Of a stretch of DNA of 64,000 bases, positions 47,053 to 59,012 are shown piece by piece; position 1 is the stretch's first letter, and every line of letters begins with the position of its first letter. A model generated the notes under the pieces. The model had not been told where the DNA came from, ran no database searches, and saw only the letters and a program-made list of their open reading frames with translations. Location of the stretch: positions 12,794,466 through 12,858,465 of the forward strand of contig NC_092322.1 in assembly GCF_036785885.1 (NCBI RefSeq). The letters run 5' to 3'. A program made the position numbers and the translations under genes. The DNA is from Coffea arabica. Lineage: Eukaryota > Streptophyta > Magnoliopsida > Gentianales > Rubiaceae.

Positions 47053-48084
47053 ATGACCACCACCACCACCAGTGGCGGCCAGCCGCCACAACCATCGGCC
47101 GAACCCCGGCTGATCCCAGACCTCCCAGATGACGTGTCCATCAACTGCCTATCAAGAATCCCCAGATACTATTACCCTAAGCTCTCTCTTGTCTCGAGAT
47201 CATGGCGCTCCGCCATAACCTCCTCTGCACTCTTCACCACCCGGTCCCTCCTCCATACCACCCAAACCTCTCTCTACCTCATCCTCCGCATCAACTACTC
47301 CTTCCACTGGTACCCTCTCCTCTATAATTGCCATAGCAGAAAAATCCCACAAAAACCCATTTTTTCCCTTCCCCGCATCCCGTTTCAGCCCGTAGGACCT
47401 GCGTTCGCCGCCTTAGGCCCGAAAATATACGTAATTGGGGGGTCTATTAACAAAACTCCGTCAAATTCGATGTGGGTTTATGATTGTAGGTTTAATAGGT
47501 GGGCGGAAGGCCCAAGAATGATGGTGGGACGGGAGTTCGCTGCGGCCGGGGTTGTTAATGGGAAGATTTATGTTCTAGGTGGTTGTCTTGTGGATAGCTG
47601 GGCGGAGGTTTTTGACCCGGATACTGGGTTGTGGGCCCCGGTGCCAAGCCCTATTGAGGTGAGGGAGAACGGGATGCACGCGAGCGCGGTGGTGGAGGGG
47701 AGAGGTGGGGTGGTGTATGATATTGGGCTGGGGAACTGGGGAAAAGTGTCAAAAAGGGCTGCGGTGGTTCGGGGAGTGTTGTATTGTTGTGATTATTTAG
47801 GGAAGATCAGAGGGTACGATGTGGAGAAAGGTGTTTGGAAGAAGTTGAAGGGTGTACGGTTGCCTATTTTTTCATGTGGTGCGACGATGGTGAATTTCGA
47901 TGGGAGGTTGTGTGTTGTTTGGGAGAAAAAGGGGAGTGGGAAGGAGGTGGAGATAAAGTGTGCGGATATTGAAGTTTGGAAGGAAGAGGATGGAAAGTTG
48001 GATGGAAGGATTTTGTGGTCTGGTGTGATTCTCAAAGTTCCTGATGGAGCTGCGATTGTACATTGTATGGCAGCTGAGTTCTGA
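47053..48084 (+). CDS. F-box/kelch-repeat protein, copy 2 with in-frame deletions
   Basis: 343 residues, one exon, with the same start (MTTTTTSGGQPPQPS) and F-box (about 18-63) as copy 1. Compared with copy 1 it lacks 6 residues after GGCLVDSWA, 7 residues (VYAMADR) after VVEGR, 8 residues after VSKR and 2 near GVRLP. Every gap is a multiple of three, so the frame to the shared end CMAAEF is kept. The VYAMADR loss removes the first strand of a kelch repeat, so the propeller probably loses or rebuilds one blade. Flanking non-coding DNA is nearly identical to copy 1, which makes the clustered coding differences notable. Confidence 0.92.
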   Translation: MTTTTTSGGQPPQPSAEPRLIPDLPDDVSINCLSRIPRYYYPKLSLVSRSWRSAITSSALFTTRSLLHTTQTSLYLILRINYSFHWYPLLYNCHSRKIPQKPIFSLPRIPFQPVGPAFAALGPKIYVIGGSINKTPSNSMWVYDCRFNRWAEGPRMMVGREFAAAGVVNGKIYVLGGCLVDSWAEVFDPDTGLWAPVPSPIEVRENGMHASAVVEGRGGVVYDIGLGNWGKVSKRAAVVRGVLYCCDYLGKIRGYDVEKGVWKKLKGVRLPIFSCGATMVNFDGRLCVVWEKKGSGKEVEIKCADIEVWKEEDGKLDGRILWSGVILKVPDGAAIVHCMAAEF

Positions 48085-48197
48085 TGGTGATGTTTGGTGC
48101 AGGGTATGGCAATTGTTCTTTGGTGCATACGTTGCTTATAATATTCAGGTTCTTTTATCTTTGAAGCATGTTAGCCATTTAGTTATCTGATTCATTT

Positions 48198-48340
48198 GGC
48201 CTTGTTTGGATTGCCGGTTTCGTCGAAAAATTACGCAGTTTTTCGTGATCACATTTCCGTATTACCTTTTTTTCTCACATACATCAAATCGCTACAGTAA
48301 TTTTTCCACGAAAAATCAAGAAAAATGCAATCCAAACACT
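48198..48340. mobile_element. Foldback MITE-like insertion in the kelch 2 3' flank
   Basis: GGCCTTGTTTGGATTGC at the left and GCAATCCAAACAC at the right form the inverted ends. The interior has TTTCTCACATACATC and GCTACAGTAATTTTT. The other two copies of this flank (near 32020 and 54520) lack it, so it inserted after the duplication. Confidence 0.6.
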
Positions 48341-51300
48341 TTTTTATGCGTTTAGCCTTGTACGGTTATACCATGCCTGTAAACTTCCCTCTCTCTCGTT
48401 CTAATTGAATAGTCATTAAATATAGTTATATAAAACTGGTTCGTTGCAGAGAGTGTGAACTTTTACTTCATTCTTTGCGAGGAAAGGGGAAAATAGAGCG
48501 CAAATTGGGGCAATGGCCATTGACGAGGGAACATCCCTGAACCTCTGAAGCACACATAAAAAGGAACAAGCTCGATTGGTTCATTCTATACTTTTTAATT
48601 GACTTCCCCCCCTTATTTGATATTAATTGGTCATCTTGCCTAAAATATGCTTTCATATAATTATGGAGCAAAAAATCTACGGAATAAAGCCAGCAGCTGA
48701 ACATGTCCTATACTGTAACAAGGGTTACCCAACAGACTGACTGCCTCCACTTTCATAAGAGTTTAAAAACATTTGATTTTCATATGCCAAGCAACGTCAT
48801 TCATCCAATCCCAGAAGACCCCAGCTAGTGTTTTATGTCTTTTGTTCTTTTGCCTAACTGTGAAGTCCCGCTGGCATAAATTGTTCTTTTAGGTTCCTCC
48901 TCCTTGTTTAGACATTTTAATCATTCATTACTGCTTCTTGAGCTTCTTGCTGGAAAATTTTCTTCTTTTTTATTATCCTATTTGCCTTTGAATTTTTCCT
49001 GGATGGACCGATGATGTAATAAGAAATAAACTGCGTTATCTATCTGCAATTTCCCAAATGGAATTGAAGATTAATTTGTCTTCCTGAGGTTCTGTATGAT
49101 AATTATCAGTCTAATGGTTTCATAATGTCATTTTTTCAATTTCTTTTTCAATATTGAAATCTGTACTGGTGGTTTAATTTGTTTTATGATCTGAGGATGA
49201 GCATCAGTGATGACATATGACAATTGTTATCCTTGCACTTTGATTACCAGTGAAGAAAACTATGGGGATTGACTCTGAGATGCTGTTCTCCTCATTTCCC
49301 ACCTCTCTGTTGAGTTATGTACTTTATTTTTGATGCTGTAATCTGGAGATTCTGAGATTCAGTCAAATGGTATACTCACAGTTGTTTTACCCATGTATTC
49401 AAAATGGATTAGAGCCAAATTCAACACGAGCATTTTGGATTTGTTTGTTTTTTAAGATATTTTCTCAATTGACAAAATGGCCTTATATTGTGATACTCTG
49501 CTACTTTGATGTCCCCATGATGATTGCGCTGCCATTGCTTGATTTTTTTTTTTAGATTTAGACAGATTCAATATTTTGTGAACATTGCTGTAGTTTAGTC
49601 TTGATTGTCCATTCTGGATCAGTGATGTTAATGTTTTTACTGCGTTATCTATCTGAAATCCAGTTGAGGATAGACATACTTCCTGAGATCCAGTCCATTT
49701 TTTATTGAGCATCATTAATTACCACTCATGGATTATATTGCAAATGTGAGATACTACCCTCCTTGCCTTTTGTTTGTCCTGGGTTTTCTTAACAATCCGG
49801 TCCCAGAAGTGAGCATTTGAATTTATCATGAAAGTTCAATTTATACGATCGCTTTTGCTTGCTATATGATGACTTTATAGTATGGAATTGCGTGTGTAGT
49901 CAGCTACCTTACACTTTTTCTTTCCCTCTGTTTCAATTCTTAGAATTTTGGTCCACTTTTATTTTTGAGTCATTCTGTCATGTTGTTACTTGTCCCTGGT
50001 GTGCAAAATTTGTTCTTGAAGGTGATAATATCGTATATGTTTTTGCAGCTACTTTTTTTAATTTGCAGACATCTATTGAGGGATAAGTGTTAGATGAGAA
50101 CGTATACTCCATTTGAGTTAATTTCTTGGAGCTTTGGTTCATTTTCTAGTCATTTTCTCCAGTGGCCATCTGTCATTGGCATTCACAATTCCCTTTAAGG
50201 GAATGAGAAATTCCTGTTTACTTGTGAGGTCATTCATTTCAAAAGGCTGACAATCATTCAAGTGCCAGGCTTCCTTTATGGAACTTTGTTTCCAAAGCTG
50301 GTCGCCTCACATCTGTTCTTCTTCCCCTTCATGTAATTTCAAATTTCTTGCCTCTATAGCTAAAATGAATTTTCATCCATTCACTTCCATTACTTATGGT
50401 CTGAAAAGGAGGGCTGCCTGAGCACGTGGGGCTTTACTGTTGATCTTCTTGTATGAGAGATGCATTATGATTTTTAGCTTCCTATTTTATTAATCCCGAG
50501 TACTTTCATTGATGACAAAAAACCATGTGGTGTTTTTAACAGGATTCTCACTGCAATCAATTTTTCGAACTATTCCGGTTGAGAAGTAGGTGATAAATTG
50601 CTCCCTAGCAGAATGATGCTACTGCAGTTTCGTCTAGCTCAGATTGTGTGACCAAGCTACATTGGGTTAGCTATCCAGCTGCTTCAGATTCTCCAAAATG
50701 CTGAGGTGTATTGCGTAGTCCAAGTCGCCACCACCTGTGGTCCATTGGTTGATAATTTGCTGGCCAAGTTTGCTATATTCAATCTGGAAATTATCTTCTG
50801 TATTTCTATTCAGCCACATTCTCGACAATATCTACTTTCTCCAATATGTGTGTATAGTAGTAGGGTTTATCTGCAGCTGGCAATGTAAGTTCGACCGGTC
50901 CTGCTGCTTCTTGTTGTATGTACCTTTCTTTTCCCTTTTGATTCGAAAGTAATTTACTGTGCTCAGACAGACCGGTGGATGTCAGATAAGTTCATGTGTT
51001 TTATTCGTGCATTCTGCTATAAATTCTACTCCCTCAGTTATTGGTTTCAGAATTGTTAAATCCTTTCATCTGGATGGAAATCTCGTGCTCTCATGCAACT
51101 GTATATCACTTAGGATCAAATTCATATGTTTATAGGCATTCCACTTCAAATACAACTGCATGTTCAGTGATTTTGAGCATTGTTGTTCATTTCATTCGTA
51201 AATCCTGAATATGAAGTGTCTATATATATATATAGGAGTGACTTCCCACGAAAGGTCGTTTTTACAGTCATTCTACTAGTATAGGGATCCTTCAGCAATG

Positions 51301-51606
51301 GAGAAAAATGTCGTGCTCCCTCCTGGGGACGGGGACATAGAAGGGCATGATGAGCCCCCACTGGACATTCGCTGGTGGATCCTGTATGATCTTCAGACGG
51401 ATCCTTAGTGACGGTCAAAATGTTTAAATTTTCTGTTTTGACACCTTTTTTTCTTGTTTTGACGGTTAATGCCCCTCGAAATAGTGTCTAAAACTTCTAT
51501 AAGAACTTCAGACCAACCACTGGTGTTAATCACTTGGCTAAGAAAATACATGATTCATTAGACAAAAGTTGCAACTTTCAAATACTTCTAGATCATATAG
51601 GTGTGA
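48341..51606 (+). other. Kelch 2 3' flank, no gene recognised
   Basis: Collinear with 31990-28850 (inverted) and with 54540-58300. Small shared open frames differ in stops between copies. The GGGGAAAATAGAGCGCAAA stretch (about 48485-48504) and the AGCACGTGGGG stretch (about 50421) are among the best preserved. Confidence 0.5.
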
Positions 51607-51698
51607 GTGTAGTTTATAGTCTCCTCAGTGGTATCATAAGTTACCGGCTTTTGGTATTACTGTGGGTTTAACGTTAGAAATTATTCTTGTCACTTCTG

Positions 51699-51702
<4 letters not shown>

Positions 51703-51781
<79 letters not shown>
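51703..51781. repeat. (AT)n microsatellite, about 78 bp
   Basis: A pure AT tract inside a segment (about 51607-51790) that the other arm lacks. Confidence 0.95.
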
Positions 51782-51784
<3 letters not shown>

Positions 51785-52115
51785 GTGATTTGCTATAGAA
51801 AATTACTAGAATTCCCTTAAAAAACAGTCCATAGTTCAAGTAGGATTTGTATTACTTAGTGCAAAGAGTAAAAGATAGACAAATTTCAAATTATGGTGAA
51901 GGCTAATTTGTCCAAGCTCTATTACTAGACAACTAAAATCTAAAGTAAAAAGTGATTTTGAATCAAGATTTGAAACCTTTATTTTGTGTATTTATCTTTG
52001 TATCATTCAGCCATTTTCTTTGTAATATTCCCCACATTTTGCACCTTTGATCGTGATACATTTCCCACGCTTTGATACACCCAATATAGACCACATCATG
52101 GGTGTATATTCTGTA

Positions 52116-52509
52116 TAGGGGTGTAAACGAGTCAAATCGAGTCGAGTATATTCTGAATATACAACATTATGGGTATATTCTGAGTTTCGAACTAATCAAA
52201 CCGAGTCTCGTTCGAACTTGAGTTTGAACTCGTCGAGTTCAAAATGCCTAGTTTGAGTTTTAAAAAATTTTTTAAATTAATTATTTATTTTAAAATGAAT
52301 AAAATAATAATTTTTCTTAACAAATAATAAAATATTAGAGATATATATATGTAATTTTACTATTAAAATAAAAAAAATATATACGTAATCAAATTTGAAC
52401 CAATTCACGAGATAATGACATTAGTATTTTCGAACTCGAGTGTGACTTGATCAACTTGAATTTGACTCGAGCTATCGAACTCGAGCGGTTCGATTCGTTC
52501 GCGATCCTA
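52116..52509. mobile_element. hAT-type MITE, copy in block B'
   Basis: Begins TAGGGGTGTAAACGAGTC and ends CGATCCTA, with imperfect 8-bp flanks ATTCTGTA (52108-52115) and ATTCTAAA (52510-52517). Same insertion as 28137-28483. Confidence 0.75.
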
Positions 52510-53324
52510 ATTCTAAATACAGAAGTTCCTTTCCCACACAAAATACATATGATGATTAATGTCTTTGACAACATTGCCTGATATGGTCCTAAAACCAATC
52601 TTGACAGTTTCTGCAGTAAATATGTTCTCATCTCGAGATCTACGTCACTATTTATACAGTTATCTGTATGCACATTTATACCAAGGCATTTCCCAAGTTT
52701 CAGCTACAAGGTTTCAACCTAGGTCCATTGAGGCCTTGTTCAGTTACGGGGTTTCTTAGTGGATCGTCTAGATTAGTCTTTGACTCAATTTAGCGACGAC
52801 TCCTGAGTGTTTCTAATTTAACTGCGTGTGTGTGTTGATTTCGGTTCGGGAAGAAAAAATTTCCCAAGTTTCAGTCCACAGCTACAGTTATGCTATAGAT
52901 ATGAAGTATCATAAATTGTTAGATGACCCTTTTAGAAGGTGAATGAGATATTACTGCACAATTTTCATTTATTTAGTGCAAGAAAATGAAGCATTTCAAT
53001 TACAAAAAAAAAAAAAGAAATAATTTTGGTTAAATTTTGATACATTAAAAGTTAGTATAATAACAATAATTGGGTCTGTTTGATTATCAAGATTTGCAAA
53101 TATATATATATATATATTATAAATATAATTTTGAACCGCTTTTTTTACCTTATATAAATTACATTACAAGTAATGCTACAATATTATTTTAGATACTTTT
53201 TAGCTTATGGAAGGTCTCTACAGTTAAATCCCTATGCATATTTAGCTGCAACAACCTTGACCGACCAACCAACCAGCATAGGCATTTCCAAAGTTTTCAC
53301 AGTACACTGGTTAGATATGACTAT

Positions 53325-54410
53325 ATGACCACCACCACCTCCTCCAGTGGCAGCCAGCCGCCACAACCATCGGCTGAACCCCAGCTGATCGCGAAGCTCC
53401 CAGATGACGTGTACATCGACTGCCTAGCAAAAGTCCCCAGCTCCCATTACCGTGATCTCTCTCTTGTCTCAAAAACATGGCACTCCGCCATAACCTCCTC
53501 TGCACTCTTGACCGCCCGGTCCCGCCTCCGTACCACCCAAACCTTTCTTTACCTTAACCTCCGCATCGACAACTCCTTCGACTGGTACACTCTCGTCCCT
53601 AATTGCCAAAACCCACAAAAACCCATTTTTCCCCTTCCCCGCAACCGGGTCCAGCCCGTAGGGCCCGCGTTGGCTGTCCTAGGCCCGAAAATATACGTAA
53701 TTGGGGGGGCTTTTGATGGAATTCCGTCAAATTCGATGTGGGTTTATGATTGTAGGTTCAATAGGTGGGAGGAAGGCCCTAGAATGAAGGTGGGCCGGGA
53801 GTTCGCCGGAGCCGGGGTTGTTGATGGGAAGATTTATGTTCTAGGTGGTTGTGTTGTGGATGGTACGGCTCAGTCTATGGACTGGGCCGAGGTTTTTGAC
53901 CCGGTTACCGGGTTGTGGACCACGGTGCCGAGCCCTGTTGAGGTGAGGTTGAAGCGGATGCACGCGAGCGTGGTGATGGAGGGGAGAGTTTATGCAATGG
54001 CGGATAGAAGTGGGGCGATATATGTTGTTGGGGTGCTGGGGAAGTGCAGAGACGTGTTAATAATTTGTCGGCGGCAGCCTGCGGTGGTTCAGGGAGTGTT
54101 GTATTGTTGTAATATTTTTGGGAAGATTGCAGGGTATGATGTGGAGAAAGGTGTTTGGAAGGAGTTGAAGGGTGTAGGGAAAGGGTTGCCTACGTTCGTC
54201 TATGGCGTAACGATGGTGAATTTCGATGGGAGGTTGTGTGTTGTTTGGGAGAAAAAGGGAAATGGGAAGGAGGTGGAGATAAAGTGCGCGGATATTGAAG
54301 TTTGGAAGGATGGGGATGGAATGTTGGCTGGAAGGATTTTGTGGTCTGGTGTGATTCTCAAAGTTCCTAATGGAGCTGAGATTGTGCATTGTATGGCAGC
54401 TGAGTTCTGA
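53325..54410 (+). CDS. F-box/kelch-repeat protein, copy 3
   Basis: 361 residues, one exon. The F-box is diverged but recognisable (LIAKLPDDVYIDCLAKV...LSLVSKTWHSAI). The kelch part has GPKIYVIGG, MWVYDCRFNRWEEGPRM, GKIYVLGGCVVDG, WAEVFDPVTGLW, EGRVYAMADRSG, then VLGKCRDVLIICRRQPAVVQG where copy 1 has a longer basic segment, and the shared end CMAAEF. It is the most diverged of the three, and its repeat 3-4 linker again shows the length change seen in copy 2. Its longer N-terminal Ser/Thr run starts at the same ATG context (ATATGACCACC). Confidence 0.93.
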   Translation: MTTTTSSSGSQPPQPSAEPQLIAKLPDDVYIDCLAKVPSSHYRDLSLVSKTWHSAITSSALLTARSRLRTTQTFLYLNLRIDNSFDWYTLVPNCQNPQKPIFPLPRNRVQPVGPALAVLGPKIYVIGGAFDGIPSNSMWVYDCRFNRWEEGPRMKVGREFAGAGVVDGKIYVLGGCVVDGTAQSMDWAEVFDPVTGLWTTVPSPVEVRLKRMHASVVMEGRVYAMADRSGAIYVVGVLGKCRDVLIICRRQPAVVQGVLYCCNIFGKIAGYDVEKGVWKELKGVGKGLPTFVYGVTMVNFDGRLCVVWEKKGNGKEVEIKCADIEVWKDGDGMLAGRILWSGVILKVPNGAEIVHCMAAEF

Positions 54411-54754
54411 TCGTGATGTTTGGTGCAGGGCATGGCAATTGTTCTTTGGTGGACATGTTGTTTATAATATTCAGGTTCTTTCATCTTTGAAGCATGCTAG
54501 TCATTTAGTTATCTGACTCATTTGTTTGAATGCTTTGCTTTTTATGGGTTTAACCTCATATCATGCATGTAAACTTCCCTTCCTCGTTCTAATTGAATAG
54601 TCATTTAATATAGTTATATAAAACTGGTTCGTTACAAAGAGTGTGAACTTTTACTTCATTCTTTGTGAGGAAAGGGGAAAATAGAGCGCAAATTGGGGGA
54701 ATGGCCATTGAGGAGGGAACATCCCTGAACCTCTGAAGCACATATAAAAAGGAA

Positions 54755-55535
54755 TAAGCTCGCGTACTACCCTACAAATTTTAGTATTGTTTCACACTGA
54801 ATAAGCTCTATGGGAAGTCAAATTTTTACTGGAAAACAAAGTTAATTGTAGGCTGACATGAATAAGAATAATGGTATATATATTGCCATTGAAAAGATAT
54901 TAGCTTGCGAAAATTGCCTCTGCTTAGAGGGCCTCTTTGTTGCCTTTATTTTTGTCCTTTTCCATATTTTCATTTAATTTTTCAGTAATTCAAGTAACTT
55001 AGATAGATTTTTTTATTCAAGAATTGGTGTTTCATTCATGGCCTTTGGAACTTAAACACAATGTCATGTGTTGAATTATGTAAATGTGTCTTTGGTAGCA
55101 CATTTTGGTATAGTGGCTTGCAACCCTTTGATACTCTTCTGCTGTGTAAATGAACTTTATAAATGTATTTACCTTCACCTGTGTCCGCAAAATATTATTG
55201 CTGATAAACTGAAGTTTCATTATATATTATCAGGCAGAAAAAAACACTTAGCGAAAGAGGGGGGGAAAAGTTTGGAGGTTAAGTGTTGTACTGTGTATAC
55301 TTATTAGTAGTGAAGGTGTTTTGGACTTGTGCTTATGAATGCCGGATCCAAGTAGTCAAAAGTACTACTGAAATTATTGAATAGATTTTTGGAATTTTAT
55401 TACTAAGGTGAAGCCTAAACTATAGCACTAATTTACGGGCTGCTTTGTTCGTGATCCAGAGTAACATTTGGTTTTGGAATAGTAAACTAGGCTATCGCAA
55501 TGATTGTAATTCAACCTTTTGATGTGCTTGGCTGG
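54755..55535. other. Insertion specific to block C
   Basis: About 800 bp between AAGGAATAAGCTCG and GTGCTTGGCTGGTTC that copies 1 and 2 lack. AT-rich, with a G run at 55259-55264. No terminal repeats or coding region recognised. Confidence 0.45.
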
Positions 55536-58500
55536 TTCTATACATTTTAATTAACTTTTTTCTCCCTTATTTCTAGTTAATTTTTCATCTTCTTAGTCCT
55601 TTTCTGACTTAATTTTTTCCCCCTTATTTGATATTAATTGGTCATCTTGCCTAGAATATGCTTTCATATAATTATGGAGCAAACAATCTATGGAATAAAG
55701 CCAGCAGCTGAACATGTCCTATACTGTAATGAGGGTTACCCAACAGACTGACTGCCTCCACTTTCATAAGAGTTCAAAAACATTTGATTTTCATATGCCA
55801 AGCGATGTCATTCTTCCAATCCCAGAAGACCCAAACTAGTGTTTCATGTCTTTTGTTCTTTTGCCTAACTATGAAGTCCGCTGGCATAAATTGTTCTTTT
55901 AGCTTCCTCCTCCTTGTTTATACATTTTAATCGTTCATTACTGCTTCTTGAGCTTCTTGCTGGAAAATTTTCTCCTTTTTTCTTATCCTATTTGCCTTTG
56001 AATTTTTCCTGGATGGACCAATGATGTAATAAGAAATAAACTGCGTTATCTATCTGCAATTTCCCAAATGGAATTGAAGATTAATTTGTCTTCCTGAGGT
56101 CCTGTATGATAATTATCAGTCTATTCATTTTTTTTTAATTTCTTTTTCGATATTGAAGCATGTACTGGTGGTTTAATTTGTTTTAAGATCTGAGGATGAG
56201 CATCAGTGATGATATATGACAATTGTTATCCTTGCACTTTGATTACCGGTGAAGAAAACTATGGGGATTGACTCTGAGATGCTGTTCTCCTCGTTTCCCA
56301 CCTCTCTGTTGAGTTATGTCCTTTTTTTTTGATGCTGTAATCTGGAGGTTCTGAGATTCAGGCGAATGGTATACTCACAGTTGTTTTACCCATGTATTCA
56401 AAATGGATTAGTGCCAAATTCAACACGGGCATTTTGGATTTGTTTGTTTTTTAAGATATTTTCTCAATTGACAAAATGGCCTTATAATGTGATACTCCAC
56501 TACTTTGATGTCTCCATGATGATTGCGCTGCCTCTGCTTGATTTTTTTTAGATTTATATTGATTCAATATTTTTTGAGCATTGCTGTGGCTTAGTCTTCA
56601 TTGTCCATTCTGGATCAGTGATGTGAATGTTTTTACTGCGTTATCTATCTGAAATCCAGTTGAGGATAGACTTGCTTCCTGAGATCCAGTCCATTTTTAT
56701 ATTTAGCATCATTAATTACCGCTCATGGATTATATTGCAAATGCGAGGTACTACCCTCCTTGCTTTTTGTTTGTCCCGGGTTTTCTTAACAATCTGGTCC
56801 CAGAAGTGAGCATTTGAATTTATCATAAAAGTTCAATTTATACGATCGCTTTTGCTTGCTATATGATGACTTTATAGTATGGAATTGCATGTGTAGTCAG
56901 CTACCTTGCACATTTTCCTTCACTCTGTTTCAACTCTTAGAATTTTGGTCCTCTTTTATTTTTGAGTCATTCTGTCATGTTGTTACTTGTCCCTGGTGTG
57001 CAAAATTTATTCTTGAAGGTGATAATATTGTATATGTTTTTGCAGCTACTTTTTTTAATTTGCAGACATCTATTGAGGGATAAGTGTTAGATGAGAACAT
57101 ATACTCCATTTGAGTTAATTTCTTGGAGCTTTCGTTCATTTTCTAGTCATTTTCTCCAGTGGCCATCTGTCATTGGCATTCACAATTCCCTTTAAGGGAA
57201 TGAGAAATTCCTGTTTACTTGTGAGGTCATTCATTTCAAAAGGCTGACAATCATTCAAGTGCCAGGCTTCCTTTATGGAACTTTGTTTCCAAAGCTGGTC
57301 GCCTCACATCTGTTCTTCTTCCCCTTCATGTAATTTCAAATTTCTTGCTTCTATAGCTAAAATGAATTTTCATCCATTCACTTCCATTACTTATGGTCTG
57401 AAAAGGAGGGCTGCCTGAGCACGTGGGGCTTTATTGTTGATCTTCTTGTATGAGAGATGCATTATGATTTTTAGCTTCCTATTTCATTAATCCTGAGTAC
57501 TGTCACTGATGACAAAAAACCATGTGGTGTTTTTCACAGGATTCTCACTGCAATCAATTTTTCGAACTATTCCGGTTGAGAAGTAGGTGATAAATTGCTC
57601 CTTAGCAGAATGATGCTACTGCAGTTTCGTCTAGCTCAGATTGTGTGACTAAGCTACATTGGGTTAGCTATCCAGCTGCTTCAGATTCTCCAAAATGCCG
57701 AGGTGTATTGCGTAGTCCAAGTCGCCACCACCTGTGGTCCATTGGTTGATAATTTGCTGGCCAAGTTTGCTATAGTCAATCTGGAAATTATCTGTATTTC
57801 TATTCAGCCTTATTCTCAACAATATCGACTTTCTCCAATATGTGTGTATAATAGGGTTTACCTGCAGCTGGCAATGTAAGTTCGACCGGTCCTGCTGCTT
57901 CTTGTTGTATGTACCTTTCTTTTCCCTTTTGATTCTATAGTAATTTACTGTGCTCACACAGACCAGTGGATGTCAGATAAGTTCATGTGTTTATTCGTGC
58001 ATTGTGCTATAAATTCTACTCCCTCAGTTATTGGTTTCAGAATTGTTAAATCCTTCCTTTCATCTCGAAATCTCGTGCTCTCATACACCTGTATATCTCT
58101 TAGGGTTTAAATCCGTATGTCTATTGTCATTCTTCTGCAAATACACCTGCATATTCACCGATTTTGGTACATTTCATCTGTAAATCCTGAGTGAATATGA
58201 GGTATATGTAGGATTAACTTCCACGAAAGGTTGTTTCTACAGCAATTCTACGAGTACAGGGATCCTTTTGCTATGGAGAAAAATGTCGTGCTCGCCCTTG
58301 AAGGGACGAGAACATAGAAGAATATGAGTGCCCATTGGCACATTGCTCCCTTATCCTAAAAGACTTGGCCACCAAATATGAGGACCTGCTCTGTGGCTCC
58401 AAAGAGTTGTGGAATCTTTTAACTCTTTGGCACAACTGCATCCATATGCCAATAATAATCAAGTGATCTTCCAAACCTTTATCAATCTGGGTCTCAAGTG

Positions 58501-59012
58501 CAAGGTCCCAAATGTGATGTGTAGGCATTCATTGTTGAAGATCTTCAAAATTCATAATCCGGCCACGGATTATTGAGAGAGAATCCGTCCACAAATTCAT
58601 GTTTACGTGCACATTTACGTGCATTGGGCATGAACATTAAAAGTGACGTATATTTGCACTAAAACACAGCAGTTCTGGTCAACAAGCTGAATTGCTGCTT
58701 AAATCATTATGTAGTGAACACGTTTACAAAGAATTCTACTGACAATCCTTCCTTGCTGACCAATGTAGTATTTTACAGATAGAAGACAGAGAGAGAGCCT
58801 ACATTTATACATGAATTACTGATGATAACCGAGCAGTGCCTAATGCAGCCTACTGATGATACAGCACTGCACCCTAAAATGGTCAAAAAGAAGAGTAAGT
58901 GAAACTCATGCGACGTTCGCCACTGGAAAACGAAAACAGGCACTTCAATGAACATTGCGACACACGAGAAAAAACTTTGCCTCTTGTCCTCAATAATGAC
59001 TCTGGTGCCTTC
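55536..59012 (+). other. Kelch 3 3' flank and spacer to the shikimate kinase gene
   Basis: Up to about 58300 it follows the triplicated flank. From 58310 to 58990 it is unique, with no gene recognised. The last part probably includes the 3' UTR of the shikimate kinase gene, which converges from the right. Confidence 0.5.

Larger units (their letters stand above)
44912..53245 (+). repeat. Block B', right arm of the inverted duplication (LIP2p 3' end, kelch 2)
   Basis: Reverse-complement partner of 27333-34820, starting in LIP2p intron 3 at TCATCTGAAAATTG. Arm-specific additions are 46035-46545, a MITE at 48198-48340, an AT microsatellite with flanks at 51607-51781, and a piece at about 52710-52860 beside a repeated TTTCCCAAGTTTCAG. 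Confidence 0.9.
53220..58300 (+). repeat. Third copy of the kelch block (block C), tandem to block B'
   Basis: It carries the kelch 5' flank (GGCATTTCCAAAGTTTT), kelch copy 3 and about 3.9 kb of the shared 3' flank, all in the same orientation as block B'. It differs by an insertion at about 54755-55535. No partner of kelch 3 exists in the left arm, where the M41-like gene begins instead. Confidence 0.88.
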
